Origin: Pseudoduganella guangdongensis | Lineage (GTDB): Bacteria; Pseudomonadota; Gammaproteobacteria; Burkholderiales; Burkholderiaceae_D | NCBI RefSeq assembly: GCF_009857475.1 | Contig: NZ_WWCJ01000008.1 | Coordinates: 62,001 to 126,000, forward strand | DNA length: 64,000 nt | Direction of reading: 5' to 3' | Shown here: positions 10,771-19,756 of the stretch, in pieces | How positions within the stretch are numbered: the stretch's first letter is position 1 | How the letters are laid out: every line of letters begins with the position of its first letter | The notes under the pieces: generated by a model | What the model saw: only the letters and a program-made list of their open reading frames with translations | The model's database searches: none | What the model was told of the DNA's origin: nothing | Position numbers and translations under genes: made by a program

Positions 10771-12819
10771 ATGACGGGGCAACTTAACCCAACCCTCCTT
10801 CTGGCCGTACCGCTGGCGCCATTGGCAGGTTCCGCTATCGCGGGCCTGTTCGGCACCAAGTTCTTCGGCAACGTCGTTGGCCGCAAGGTGGCGCATAGCG
10901 CGACCATCCTGGGCGTGCTGATCGCTTTCCTGATCTCGTTCCAGACCCTGCTGCAGGTGATGGACGGCGCCACCTACAACGGCGACCTGTACACCTGGAT
11001 GACCGTGGGCAGCGTCAAGCTGGCCGTGGGCTTCCAGATCGACACGCTGACGGCGATGATGATGAACGTGGTGACGTTCGTCTCGCTGATGGTGCACATC
11101 TACACCATCGGCTACATGGCGGAAGACGAAGGCTACAACCGCTTCTTCTCCTACATTTCGCTGTTCACCTTCTCCATGCTGATGCTGGTGATGTCGAACA
11201 ACTTCCTGCAGCTGTTCTTCGGCTGGGAAGCGGTGGGCCTGGTGTCCTACCTGCTGATCGGTTTCTGGTACACCCGCCCGACCGCCATCTTCGCCAACAT
11301 GAAGGCCTTCCTGGTCAACCGTGTCGGTGACTTCGGCTTCATCCTGGGCATTGGCCTGATCCTGGCCTACACCGGTTCCATGGACTACCAGGAAGTGTTC
11401 GCCAAGAAGGATGCGCTGATCAACGGTACCCTGGCGGGCACCGACTGGGCCATCATCTCGGTCGCCTGTATCTGCCTGTTCATCGGCGCCATGGGCAAGT
11501 CGGCGCAGTTCCCGCTGCACGTCTGGCTGCCTGACTCGATGGAAGGCCCGACCCCGATTTCGGCGCTGATCCACGCGGCGACCATGGTTACCGCCGGTAT
11601 CTTCATGGTGACCCGCATGTCGCCGCTGTTCGAAATGTCGGACGCCGCGCTGTCGGTGATCCTGGTGGTGGGTTCGATCACCGCGCTGTTCATGGGCTTC
11701 ATGGGCATCATCCAGAACGACATCAAGCGCGTGGTGGCTTACTCCACCCTGTCGCAGCTGGGCTACATGACCGTGGCGCTGGGCGCCTCGGCCTACTCGG
11801 TGGCCGTGTTCCACCTGATGACCCACGCCTTCTTCAAAGCGTTGCTGTTCCTGGGCGCCGGCGCCGTCATCATGGCGATGCACCACGACCAGGACATCCG
11901 CAATATGGGCGGCCTGAAGAAGTACCTGAAGATCATCTGGATCACCTCGCTGCTGGGCTCCCTGGCGCTGATCGGTACCCCGCTGTTCTCCGGCTTCTAC
12001 TCGAAAGACATGATCATCGAAGCCGTGCATGCCACCACCATCCCAGGTGCCGGCTTTGCCAACTTCGCTGTGCTGGCTGGCGTGTTCGTGACCGCGTTCT
12101 ACTCGTTCCGTATGTACTTCCTGGTGTTCCATGGCCCGGAGAACTTCGGCAAGGAACACCACCACGACCACGATTCGCACCACGCGGATGAAGGCGAAGA
12201 GGACGACCACGGCCATCACGGCCTGGCCCCGGGCGAGAAGCCGCATTCGCCAGGCCTGGTGGTGACCCTGCCGCTGATCCTGCTGGCCATCCCGTCCGTC
12301 GTGATCGGCGCGATCGCGATCAAGCCTATGCTGTTCGGCGACTTCTTCAAGGGCGTGATCTACGTCGGCGAGAACCACGGCGCGATGGAAGCACTGCGTC
12401 ACCACTTCCACGACTGGCTCGGCATGGCCATGCACTCGGTGCAGACCGCGCCGTTCTGGCTGGCACTGGCCGGCGTGGCGACGGCGTACTACTGCTACAT
12501 GGTCAACCCGAAGGTGCCTGCCGCCTTCTACAAGACCCTGAAGCCGCTGCACACCCTGCTGGACAACAAGTACTACATGGACAAGTTCAACGAGGCTGTC
12601 TTTGCCCGCGGCGCACGCCTGCTGGGCGAGGGCCTGTGGTCGGTGGGCGACAAGGCCATCATCGACGGCCTGCTGGTGAACGGTTCGGCCAAAGTGGTGG
12701 GCTGGTTCTCCAGCCTGACCCGCGTGCTGCAGACCGGCTACATCTATCACTACGCCTTCGTGATGATCCTCGGTATCCTGGGCTTCCTGGTGTACTTCCT
12801 GCCGTTTTGGCACGCTTAA
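10771..12819 (+). CDS. nuoL: NADH-quinone oxidoreductase subunit L, with His-rich loop
   Basis: 682 residues; largest antiporter-like proton-pumping subunit, with the long lateral C-terminal helix region. The core motifs FGWEAVGLVSYLLIGF, HVWLPDSMEGPTPISALIHA and the KALLFLGAG segment are intact. Between two membrane helices at about residues 460-485 lies a His/Asp-rich stretch (KEHHHDHDSHHADEGEEDD, then HGHHG). Similar insertions occur in NuoL of other Burkholderiales as far as I recall; its role is not known to me. AAGGTAAATC precedes the start. Confidence 0.97.
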   Translation: MTGQLNPTLLLAVPLAPLAGSAIAGLFGTKFFGNVVGRKVAHSATILGVLIAFLISFQTLLQVMDGATYNGDLYTWMTVGSVKLAVGFQIDTLTAMMMNVVTFVSLMVHIYTIGYMAEDEGYNRFFSYISLFTFSMLMLVMSNNFLQLFFGWEAVGLVSYLLIGFWYTRPTAIFANMKAFLVNRVGDFGFILGIGLILAYTGSMDYQEVFAKKDALINGTLAGTDWAIISVACICLFIGAMGKSAQFPLHVWLPDSMEGPTPISALIHAATMVTAGIFMVTRMSPLFEMSDAALSVILVVGSITALFMGFMGIIQNDIKRVVAYSTLSQLGYMTVALGASAYSVAVFHLMTHAFFKALLFLGAGAVIMAMHHDQDIRNMGGLKKYLKIIWITSLLGSLALIGTPLFSGFYSKDMIIEAVHATTIPGAGFANFAVLAGVFVTAFYSFRMYFLVFHGPENFGKEHHHDHDSHHADEGEEDDHGHHGLAPGEKPHSPGLVVTLPLILLAIPSVVIGAIAIKPMLFGDFFKGVIYVGENHGAMEALRHHFHDWLGMAMHSVQTAPFWLALAGVATAYYCYMVNPKVPAAFYKTLKPLHTLLDNKYYMDKFNEAVFARGARLLGEGLWSVGDKAIIDGLLVNGSAKVVGWFSSLTRVLQTGYIYHYAFVMILGILGFLVYFLPFWHA

Positions 12820-12843
12820 CAGCTGACGCAAAAGAGATAACAA

Positions 12844-14355
12844 ATGCAGTCAACGATTAATACTCTACCTCCTTACCTCAGCCTCTCGATCTGGCTGCCG
12901 ATTGTTTTCGGCCTGATCGTGCTGGCCATCGGCCGCGATTCGCGCGCTGGCATGGTACGCGTGCTGTCGCTGCTCGGCGCCATCGTTTCGCTGGTGCCGA
13001 CCATCCCGCTGTTCACGCAGTTCGACAAAGCGGCGCACGGCATGCAGTTCGTGGAAAAGGCGCCGTGGATCGAGCGCTTCAACATCTTCTACTCGCTGGG
13101 CGTCGACGGCCTGTCGATGTGGTTCATCCCGCTGACCGCCTTCATCACCATCATCGTGGTGATTTCGGCGTGGGAAGTGATCACCGAACGCGTGGCGCAG
13201 TACATGGGCGCGTTCCTGATCCTGTCGGGCCTGATGATCGGCGTGTTCGCCGCCATGGACGGCCTGCTGTTCTACTTCTTCTTTGAAGCGACCCTGATCC
13301 CGATGTACATCATCATCGGCGTCTGGGGTGGTGCCAACCGCATCTACGCCGCGTTCAAGTTCTTCCTGTACACCTTCTTCGGCTCGCTGCTGACGCTGGT
13401 CGCGATCATCTACCTGTACAACCAGTCGCAAAGCTTCGATATCCTGGCCTGGCACAAGCTGCCGCTGTCGATGACGGAGCAGGGCCTGATCTTCTTCGCC
13501 TTCTTCATGGCCTTCGCCGTGAAGGTGCCGATGTTCCCGGTCCACACCTGGCTGCCGGACGTCCACGTGGAAGCGCCGACCGGCGGTTCCGCCGTGCTGG
13601 CCGCGATCATGCTGAAGCTGGGCGCTTACGGCTTCCTGCGATTCTCGCTGCCGATCGCGCCTGACGCGTCGCGCGAATACGCCTGGATCATCATCGGCCT
13701 GTCGCTGGTGGCGGTGATCTACATCGGCCTGGTGGCCCTGGTGCAGAAAGACATGAAGAAACTGGTGGCGTATTCGTCCATCGCGCACATGGGCTTCGTG
13801 ACCCTGGGCTTCTTCATGTTCAACGAGATGGCAGTGCAGGGCGGTATCGTGCAGATGGTGTCGCACGGCTTCATCTCCGGCGCCATGTTCCTGTGCATCG
13901 GCGTGCTGTACGACCGCATGCACTCGCGCCAGATCGCCGACTACGGTGGCGTTGTGAACAAGATGCCTAAGTTCGCCGCACTGTTCATCCTGTTCTCCAT
14001 GGCCAACTGCGGCCTGCCAGCCACCTCCGGCTTCGTGGGCGAGTTCATGGTGATCCTGGGCGCGGTGCAGTTCAACTTCGTGACCGGCATCGCGGCGGCG
14101 ACCGCCCTGATCTTCGGCGCGGCTTACTCCCTGTGGATGGCCAAGCGCGTGATCTTCGGCGCCATCACCAACCCGCACGTGGAAGAACTGACCGACGTTA
14201 ACAACCGCGAGTTCCTGATGCTGGGCATCCTGGCGATCGCCGTCCTGTTCATGGGCCTGTATCCGGCTCCGTTTACCGACGTGATGCAAGTATCCGTGGC
14301 CGACCTGCTGGCGCATGTCGAACAGAGCAAGCTGCCAGCCGTAGTGGCCCCTTGA
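12844..14355 (+). CDS. nuoM: NADH-quinone oxidoreductase subunit M
   Basis: 503 residues, about 14 membrane helices; antiporter-like proton-pumping subunit. FFFEATLIPMYIIIGVWGG carries the essential Glu of the family, and VPMFPVHTWLPDVHVEAP the conserved Lys/His path. AAAGAGATAACAA precedes the ATG, 24 bases after nuoL. Confidence 0.98.
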   Translation: MQSTINTLPPYLSLSIWLPIVFGLIVLAIGRDSRAGMVRVLSLLGAIVSLVPTIPLFTQFDKAAHGMQFVEKAPWIERFNIFYSLGVDGLSMWFIPLTAFITIIVVISAWEVITERVAQYMGAFLILSGLMIGVFAAMDGLLFYFFFEATLIPMYIIIGVWGGANRIYAAFKFFLYTFFGSLLTLVAIIYLYNQSQSFDILAWHKLPLSMTEQGLIFFAFFMAFAVKVPMFPVHTWLPDVHVEAPTGGSAVLAAIMLKLGAYGFLRFSLPIAPDASREYAWIIIGLSLVAVIYIGLVALVQKDMKKLVAYSSIAHMGFVTLGFFMFNEMAVQGGIVQMVSHGFISGAMFLCIGVLYDRMHSRQIADYGGVVNKMPKFAALFILFSMANCGLPATSGFVGEFMVILGAVQFNFVTGIAAATALIFGAAYSLWMAKRVIFGAITNPHVEELTDVNNREFLMLGILAIAVLFMGLYPAPFTDVMQVSVADLLAHVEQSKLPAVVAP

Positions 14356-14377
14356 TAGCAGATAGGACCAAGTTTTC

Positions 14378-15883
14378 ATGAATAACACTCAAATGATCTC
14401 AGGAGCCGCTAACCTGGTTCCGATCTACGCGGAAGTCTTTCTGCTGATCGCCGCTTCGGCGATCCTGCTGATCGACATGTTCCTGGACCAGAGCAAGCGC
14501 GCGATCACGTACGCGCTGACCCTGGCCGCCCTGGTGGGCGCCGCCTTCTTCAGCTTCGCCGACTACAGCTCGGGCAGCACGGTGTACGCGTTCTCGAACA
14601 TGTTCGTCAACGACCCGATGGGCAATCTGCTCAAGCTGTTCTCCTACCTGACCATGGGTATGACCCTGGTGTACGCGCGCCAGTATTCGACTGACCGCGG
14701 CATGTTGGGCGGCAACCTGGGCGGCGAGTTCTACGTCCTGGCGCTGTTCTCCATGCTGGGCCAGATGGTGATGATCTCGGCCAACAACTTCCTGACCATC
14801 TACCTGGGCCTGGAACTGATGTCGCTCTCGCTGTACGCCCTGGTGGCGCTGCGCCGCGACGACGCGAAAGCGACCGAAGCCGCGATGAAGTACTTCATCC
14901 TGGGCGCGCTCGCTTCCGGCTTCCTGCTGTATGGCATGTCGATGCTGTACGGCGCCACCGGCACCCTGGAAATCGGCGAAATCGCCAAGAAGATTGGCTC
15001 CGGCACCGTTGACCGCTCGATCCTGACCTTCGGCCTGGTGTTCGTGGTGGCCGGCCTGGCCTTCAAGCTGGGCGCCGTGCCGTTCCACATGTGGGTACCG
15101 GACGTCTACCAAGGCGCGCCGACCGGCGTGACCCTGCTGCTGGGCGGCGCACCGAAGCTGGCGACCTTCGCCATCTGCGTGCGCCTGCTGGTGGAAGGCA
15201 TGCTGCCGCTGGCGTTCGACTGGCAGAACATGCTGATGATCCTGGCCGTGCTGTCGCTGGCGGTGGGTAACCTGACTGCGATTGCGCAGACCAACCTGAA
15301 GCGTATGCTGGCTTACTCCACCATCGCCCAGATGGGCTTCGTGCTGCTTGGCCTGCTGGCCGGCGTGGTCGACCAGAAGCCGACCCATGCCGCCGCTGCC
15401 TACTCGGCTGCCATGTACTACTCGATCACCTACGTGCTGACCACCGTCGGCACCTTCGGCCTGATCATGGTCCTGGCGCGCCAGGGCTTCGAGGCGGAAG
15501 AGATCGACGACTTCAAAGGCCTGTCCAAGCGCAGCCCGCTGTACGCCGCGCTGATGTCGGTGCTGCTGTTCTCGCTGGCCGGCGTGCCGCCGATGATGGG
15601 CTTCGCCGCCAAGTTCGCAGTGCTGCAGTCGGTGCTGACCACCGGCGCCGTGTGGCTGACCGTGTTTGCCGTGATGTTCTCGCTGGTGGGTGCGTTCTAC
15701 TACATCCGCATCGTGAAGGTCATGTGGTTCGACGAGCCGACCGACACCGCGCCGCTGGCTGTCAACACCGACAAGGGCATTGTCCTGGCGCTCAACGGCC
15801 TGGCCGTTGTAGCCCTGGGCATGATGCCGGACTCGCTGCTGCACGCCTGCTACACGGCGATCGAAAAGACCCTGGCTTCCTGA
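14378..15883 (+). CDS. nuoN: NADH-quinone oxidoreductase subunit N
   Basis: 501 residues, about 14 membrane helices; third antiporter-like pump. LGLELMSLSLYALVAL contains the conserved Glu and VPFHMWVPDVYQGAPTGVT the following proton-channel helix. Last complex I subunit; DUF2818 follows after 11 bases. Confidence 0.98.
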   Translation: MNNTQMISGAANLVPIYAEVFLLIAASAILLIDMFLDQSKRAITYALTLAALVGAAFFSFADYSSGSTVYAFSNMFVNDPMGNLLKLFSYLTMGMTLVYARQYSTDRGMLGGNLGGEFYVLALFSMLGQMVMISANNFLTIYLGLELMSLSLYALVALRRDDAKATEAAMKYFILGALASGFLLYGMSMLYGATGTLEIGEIAKKIGSGTVDRSILTFGLVFVVAGLAFKLGAVPFHMWVPDVYQGAPTGVTLLLGGAPKLATFAICVRLLVEGMLPLAFDWQNMLMILAVLSLAVGNLTAIAQTNLKRMLAYSTIAQMGFVLLGLLAGVVDQKPTHAAAAYSAAMYYSITYVLTTVGTFGLIMVLARQGFEAEEIDDFKGLSKRSPLYAALMSVLLFSLAGVPPMMGFAAKFAVLQSVLTTGAVWLTVFAVMFSLVGAFYYIRIVKVMWFDEPTDTAPLAVNTDKGIVLALNGLAVVALGMMPDSLLHACYTAIEKTLAS

Positions 15884-15894
15884 TCGCCTGAGCG

Positions 15895-16197
15895 ATGGAC
15901 GTCAACGCATCATCCTGGCTGGTCATCCTGCTTGCAGTGGTGGCCGCCAACCTGCCTTTCGTGAACGAGAAGGTATTTGGCCTGGTTCCGCTGCGGGCCG
16001 CACGCAAGCCGTTTATGGTGCGCATGGCGGAACTGGTGGTGCTGTATGTCGCCGTGGGCGGCATCGGCATGGCCCTCGAATCCCGCATCGGCACCGCGTT
16101 TCCACAGAACTGGGAGTTCTATTGGGTCGCGGCGTTCGCCTTCCTGGTATTTGCATTCCCTGGCTTCGTGGTACGCTACCTGCGTAAACACCACTAA
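15895..16197 (+). CDS. DUF2818 family membrane protein
   Basis: 100 residues with three probable membrane helices (about 5-22, 42-60, 75-95) and short basic loops (RAARKPF, RYLRKHH). I recognise it as the small protein that follows nuoN in many Burkholderiales; its function is not established. Position and 11-base spacing put it in the nuo operon, which suggests, but does not show, a role in complex I assembly or stability. The stop codon is directly followed by an inverted repeat. Confidence 0.85.
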   Translation: MDVNASSWLVILLAVVAANLPFVNEKVFGLVPLRAARKPFMVRMAELVVLYVAVGGIGMALESRIGTAFPQNWEFYWVAAFAFLVFAFPGFVVRYLRKHH

Positions 16198-16335
16198 AAC
16201 CCGGTAAGGCGGGGTCAGACCCACAGGGTCAGACCCCAGGCCGGCTTAGGCCGCAGGTGTGGGGTTACCCAAAACCGCCTGTTGCGAAACCGTTGGGGGT
16301 CTGACCCTGCGGGTCAGACCCCGCCTTACCGGGTT
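16198..16335. repeat. GGGTCAG-core inverted repeat, type A (copy 1)
   Basis: Arms of about 25 bases beginning AACCCGGTAAGGCGGGG at 16198 and ending as its reverse complement at 16335. Each arm carries an inner GGGTCAGACCC-type near-palindrome, so the element is a double hairpin joined by about 70 bases. It begins on the base after the DUF2818 stop codon and ends 11 bases before the NUDIX start. Related copies are at 27028 and 48075. REP/REPIN-like; may also end transcription of the nuo operon. Confidence 0.8.
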
Positions 16336-16346
16336 CCAAAAGAGAC

Positions 16347-16904
16347 ATGGACAAACACCTCAAAGAAACCAAGATCGACAGCGAACTCGCCTACAACGGC
16401 GGCTTCCTCAAAGTCCACCGCGACACCGTCGCCCTGCCGGACGGCAAGCACACCAAACGCGAATACATCCGCCATCCCGGCGCCGTGGTCATCATCCCCG
16501 TGCTGGACGACGGCCAGGTCCTGCTGGAGCGCCAATACCGCTACCCCAACGACCGCGTCTTCATCGAACTCCCCGCCGGCAAGATCGACCCGGGCGAAGA
16601 CCCGCTGGCCTGCGCTATCCGCGAGCTGGAGGAGGAAACCGGCTACACCGGGACCGACTGGCAATTCGTCGCCACCATCCACAACGCCATCGCCTACTCG
16701 GACGAACACCTGGACATCTACCTGGCGCGCGGCCTGAGCGCCGGCGAGGTCAAACTGGACGACGGCGAATTCATCGAAACCTTCACCGCCAGCGTCGACC
16801 AGATGCTGGACTGGGTGCGCAGCGGCCAGATCACCGACGTGAAAACCGTGATCGGCACCTTCTGGCTCGACAAGCTGCGCTCCGGCGACTGGAAACTGGA
16901 CTGA
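16347..16904 (+). CDS. NUDIX hydrolase, ADP-ribose pyrophosphatase-like
   Basis: 185 residues. A complete Nudix box runs from Gly at about residue 77 (GKIDPGE, then seven residues, then RELEEETGY), binding the catalytic divalent metals. The N-terminal part (GGFLKVHRDTVALPDGKHT) and the GAVVIIPVLDDGQVLLERQYRY strand fit the ADP-ribose pyrophosphatase (NudF-like) subfamily, which hydrolyses ADP-ribose to AMP and ribose 5-phosphate. Substrate assignment is by family resemblance only. The next gene starts 4 bases after its stop, so it heads a five-gene operon. Confidence 0.88.
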   Translation: MDKHLKETKIDSELAYNGGFLKVHRDTVALPDGKHTKREYIRHPGAVVIIPVLDDGQVLLERQYRYPNDRVFIELPAGKIDPGEDPLACAIRELEEETGYTGTDWQFVATIHNAIAYSDEHLDIYLARGLSAGEVKLDDGEFIETFTASVDQMLDWVRSGQITDVKTVIGTFWLDKLRSGDWKLD

Positions 16905-16908
16905 GGCC

Positions 16909-17616
16909 ATGAGCGCCGTGCGCCTGCTGCTGCTGGTCCTCGCCTGTGGCGCGGGCCAGGCGCAGGCGGCGCCGGTCAAGCGCACGCAGTTCCAGGTCCG
17001 CTGCGAGGACACGATCAGCAAAACCGTGTCCGTGCTGTCGGCCCGGCAGAGCGGCTACACTGTGAACAACCAGCTCTCGTACAAGCAGCTGTCGGCCATG
17101 AAAACCGATAAGATGCCGTCCAACGGTTTTGTGCTGGGCCTGACCCGCACCGAATCGCGCGTGCAGATCGGCCTGGACGGCCCGATGCTGACCGACCCGC
17201 TGAGCGGCTATGAATGCGTGGCGCCGCAGATCCGGGTGCAGCTGACGTACGCTCCGGTGCGCATCTATGTCGGCAACGAGTTCGCCCCGGGCAGCTGCGG
17301 CTATGCGGAAATCCTGTCGCACGAGCTGCGCCACATGAACGCCTATATGGACCATCTGCCCAAAGTCGAGCAGGTGGTGCGTGCGGCGCTGGCGCGGCGC
17401 TTCGAGGCCAAGCCGCTGTACGCGCCGGCCGGCACCGCCCGTTCCGCGCTGGCGCACGAAATCGACAGCGGCTGGATGCCCTACATCAAAGCCGAAATGG
17501 CCAAGGTGGAAGTGCAGCAGGCCGTGATCGACTCGCCGGCGGAGTACGCCCGCCTGAGCAAAGCCTGCAACGGCGAGATACAGACTATTTTAAGAAAGTC
17601 ACGCAGTAAAAAATGA
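16909..17616 (+). CDS. Secreted protein with HExxH motif, possible zinc protease
   Basis: 235 residues. Residues 1-21 form a signal peptide (LLLLVLACGAGQAQA, cut before APVKR). The mature protein has Cys residues at about 32, 103 and 130, and a helix AEILSHELRHMNAYMDHL with HELRH at 138-142, the zincin signature, in a context usual for metalloproteases. I cannot identify the family or a third zinc ligand with certainty. It lies between the NUDIX gene and ispD, overlapping ispD by 4 bases, so it is co-transcribed with isoprenoid genes without an obvious functional link. Periplasmic location is inferred. Confidence 0.65.
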   Translation: MSAVRLLLLVLACGAGQAQAAPVKRTQFQVRCEDTISKTVSVLSARQSGYTVNNQLSYKQLSAMKTDKMPSNGFVLGLTRTESRVQIGLDGPMLTDPLSGYECVAPQIRVQLTYAPVRIYVGNEFAPGSCGYAEILSHELRHMNAYMDHLPKVEQVVRAALARRFEAKPLYAPAGTARSALAHEIDSGWMPYIKAEMAKVEVQQAVIDSPAEYARLSKACNGEIQTILRKSRSKK

Positions 17617-18296
17617 AGCGCTATTTCGCATTGATTCCCGCCGCCGGCGTCGGCGCGCGCATGGCGGCCTCCAGCCCCAAGCAATACCTGCCGCTCAACG
17701 GCGTGCCCATGCTGCAGCACACGCTGGAAGCCTTCCGCCGCAGCGCGCTGATTGCCCATACCTATGTGGTGGTGAGCGCGGCCGACGGCTATATCGACTC
17801 GGTGGCGCCGGAGGGCGGCGTGACAGTGCTGCGCTGCGGCGGTGCCACCCGCATGGACTCGATCCTGAACGGCCTGCGCGCCATCCGCGCCGAGGTGCGC
17901 GACGACGATATGGTGCTGGTGCACGACGCCGCGCGCCCCGGCCTGACGCCGGCCCTGATCGCCAAGCTGATCTCCGCCGTGGGTGAACATGAAGGCGGCG
18001 GCCTGCTTGCGCTGCCGGTGGTGGACACGGTAAAGTCCACGCGCTCCGGCGCGCTGGAAACCACGCCGCGCGACGGCTTGTGGCTGGCGCAGACGCCGCA
18101 GATGTTTTCCTACGCGCTGCTGCTGCGCGCCCTGGCGCTGGCGCCGGACCCGAACGCGATCACCGACGATGCCAGCGCGGTCGAGATGCTGGGCTTCTCG
18201 CCCAAGCTGGTGGAAGGCCACCCGCGCAACCTGAAGGTGACGCTGCCAACCGATATCGCCATCGCAGAAATGTATTTAGGACAGGATTCAAAATGA
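17613..18296 (+). CDS. ispD: 2-C-methyl-D-erythritol 4-phosphate cytidylyltransferase
   Basis: 227 residues. Transfers CMP from CTP to methylerythritol phosphate, third step of the MEP isoprenoid pathway. The nucleotide-binding N-terminus [10 protein letters not shown] with the conserved PKQYLPL and the signature [16 protein letters not shown] are intact; the C-terminus [12 protein letters not shown]...[16 protein letters not shown] is typical. Starts inside the end of the upstream gene (ATGA) and overlaps ispF by 4 bases, so translation is likely coupled. Confidence 0.98.
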   Translation: MKRYFALIPAAGVGARMAASSPKQYLPLNGVPMLQHTLEAFRRSALIAHTYVVVSAADGYIDSVAPEGGVTVLRCGGATRMDSILNGLRAIRAEVRDDDMVLVHDAARPGLTPALIAKLISAVGEHEGGGLLALPVVDTVKSTRSGALETTPRDGLWLAQTPQMFSYALLLRALALAPDPNAITDDASAVEMLGFSPKLVEGHPRNLKVTLPTDIAIAEMYLGQDSK

Positions 18297-18790
18297 CGCA
18301 ACTTCCATTCCGTATCGGCCAGGGCTACGACTCGCACCGCCTGGTTGAAGGCCGCAAGCTGATACTCGGCGGGGTCGAGATCGCGCACGAACGCGGGCTG
18401 CTGGGGCATTCCGATGCCGATGCGCTGCTGCATGCGATTACCGACGCTATCCTCGGCGCCGCCGCGCTGGGCGATATCGGCAAGCATTTCCCCGACACCG
18501 CCGAAGAATTCCGCGGCGCCGATTCGCGCGTGCTGCTGCGCGAGGCGGCCAAGCGCGTGCGCGCCACCGGCTACGATATCGGCAATGTCGACTGCACCAT
18601 CATCGCCCAGCGCCCGAAGATGGCGCCGCATATCGCCGGCATGGCCGCCAATATCGCCGCCGATCTCGGGGTGCCGGTGGGCCACGTCAATGTGAAGGCC
18701 AAGACCAACGAAAAGCTCGGCTACCTGGGGCGCGAGGAAGGCATCAACGCCGAAGCCGTGGCGCTGCTGGTGCTGCGCCAGGGGGCGTAA
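18293..18790 (+). CDS. ispF: 2-C-methyl-D-erythritol 2,4-cyclodiphosphate synthase
   Basis: 165 residues from the ATG at 18293, which overlaps the ispD stop; a longer in-frame reading lies inside ispD and is rejected. [11 protein letters not shown] carries the zinc ligands Asp and His, [19 protein letters not shown] the third zinc His and active-site loop, and the C-terminal [16 protein letters not shown] is diagnostic. Next step but one after IspD in the MEP pathway, releasing CMP. Confidence 0.98.
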   Translation: MTQLPFRIGQGYDSHRLVEGRKLILGGVEIAHERGLLGHSDADALLHAITDAILGAAALGDIGKHFPDTAEEFRGADSRVLLREAAKRVRATGYDIGNVDCTIIAQRPKMAPHIAGMAANIAADLGVPVGHVNVKAKTNEKLGYLGREEGINAEAVALLVLRQGA

Positions 18791-18793
18791 GCC

Positions 18794-19756
18794 ATGACAT
18801 CCCGTCCGCTGCCGGGGACGGCGCCGAGCGCCTCGTCCGACGCCACGCCGGCAGGCAAGCCGGGCGCATCGCGCTTGCCGCCGCTGGAAGCGTCGCGCGT
18901 GGCGGCGCCAGGCGGCGCCGACGCTGCGGCCGCGAAAGCCGAGGCGCGCGCCCGTCGCGACGCCCAGGTGCGCGGCGTGGCCTCGATGCAGGAGATGCGC
19001 GACGCGATCCGCGCTGCCAGCCGCGCGCTGCCCGCGCTAGACGCCGTGCCGCGCGTGCGCGGCATGAACGCCGCCACCTTCCGCGAGCGTGCGCGGCAAG
19101 GCTTGCCCTTCCTGGTCCCCGGCGCGATTGCGCGCTGGCCGATCTGCGCGCTGCAGCCGGCTGTGCTGCGCGAACGTTTTGGCGACGTGCCGGTGCGGGC
19201 CCGGGTCGGCGACTACATCGGCACCGCCTTCGCCGCCGACCGCGCCATGCAGGACATGACCATGCGCGAGTACCTCGACCTGGCCGACGCCACCGAAGGC
19301 CTGCCGCCATACCTGGGCAACCTGGAATTGCGCGAGCTGAATAGCCTGTGCCACTGGCCGACCTATTTCGAGAAAATGGGGCCGCCACGTTTCTGGATCG
19401 GCCCCGCCGGCACGGTCACGCCGCTGCACAGCGATTTCGACGACAACATCTTTGCCCAGGTGTGGGGCCGCAAGCGCATCTTCCTCGCGCCCGCGCACCA
19501 CGACGCATTCCTCTACACGCGCGAAGCCAACCCGGTGCTGTTCGGCAGCCCCTTCGACCCCGAAGCGCCCGACTACGAACGCTACCCGCTGGCGCGCCAG
19601 GCCAGCATGCTGGAAGTGCTGGTGGAGCCGGGCGACATGCTGTACATCCCGGCCGGCTGGTACCACCAGGTGCGCGCGCTGACGTTCTCGTTGTCGTCTA
19701 ACCGCTGGGCGCGCGGCGTGCCGCTCGCGCTGTCGGCCAACGCGCCCGGGCTTTAA
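18794..19756 (+). CDS. Cupin-like (JmjC/cupin_8) oxygenase-type protein
   Basis: 320 residues. The first 90 residues are Ala/Pro/Ser-rich and probably disordered; the remainder is a JmjC-like double-stranded beta-helix. The HxD metal motif is in TPLHSDFDDN (His near residue 211), and a distal His is in IPAGWYHQVRAL (near residue 290), the Fe(II) facial triad of 2-oxoglutarate hydroxylases. GRKRIFLAPAHHDAFLY is typical of the cupin_8 family. Starts 4 bases after ispF and ends overlapping the converging MocR gene by 4 bases. The hydroxylated substrate cannot be read from sequence. Confidence 0.82.
   Translation: MTSRPLPGTAPSASSDATPAGKPGASRLPPLEASRVAAPGGADAAAAKAEARARRDAQVRGVASMQEMRDAIRAASRALPALDAVPRVRGMNAATFRERARQGLPFLVPGAIARWPICALQPAVLRERFGDVPVRARVGDYIGTAFAADRAMQDMTMREYLDLADATEGLPPYLGNLELRELNSLCHWPTYFEKMGPPRFWIGPAGTVTPLHSDFDDNIFAQVWGRKRIFLAPAHHDAFLYTREANPVLFGSPFDPEAPDYERYPLARQASMLEVLVEPGDMLYIPAGWYHQVRALTFSLSSNRWARGVPLALSANAPGL

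Noticed and set aside
1366-14388. Very long antisense open frames across the nuo operon (up to 1282 codons at 4275-8123 on the minus strand)
   Set aside because: They are the mirror of strongly biased GC3 codons of real genes, with low-complexity His/Gln/Arg-rich translations and no family resemblance.
16198-16335. Repeats as a CRISPR array
   Set aside because: There are no regularly spaced direct repeats with unique spacers; these are single inverted repeats.
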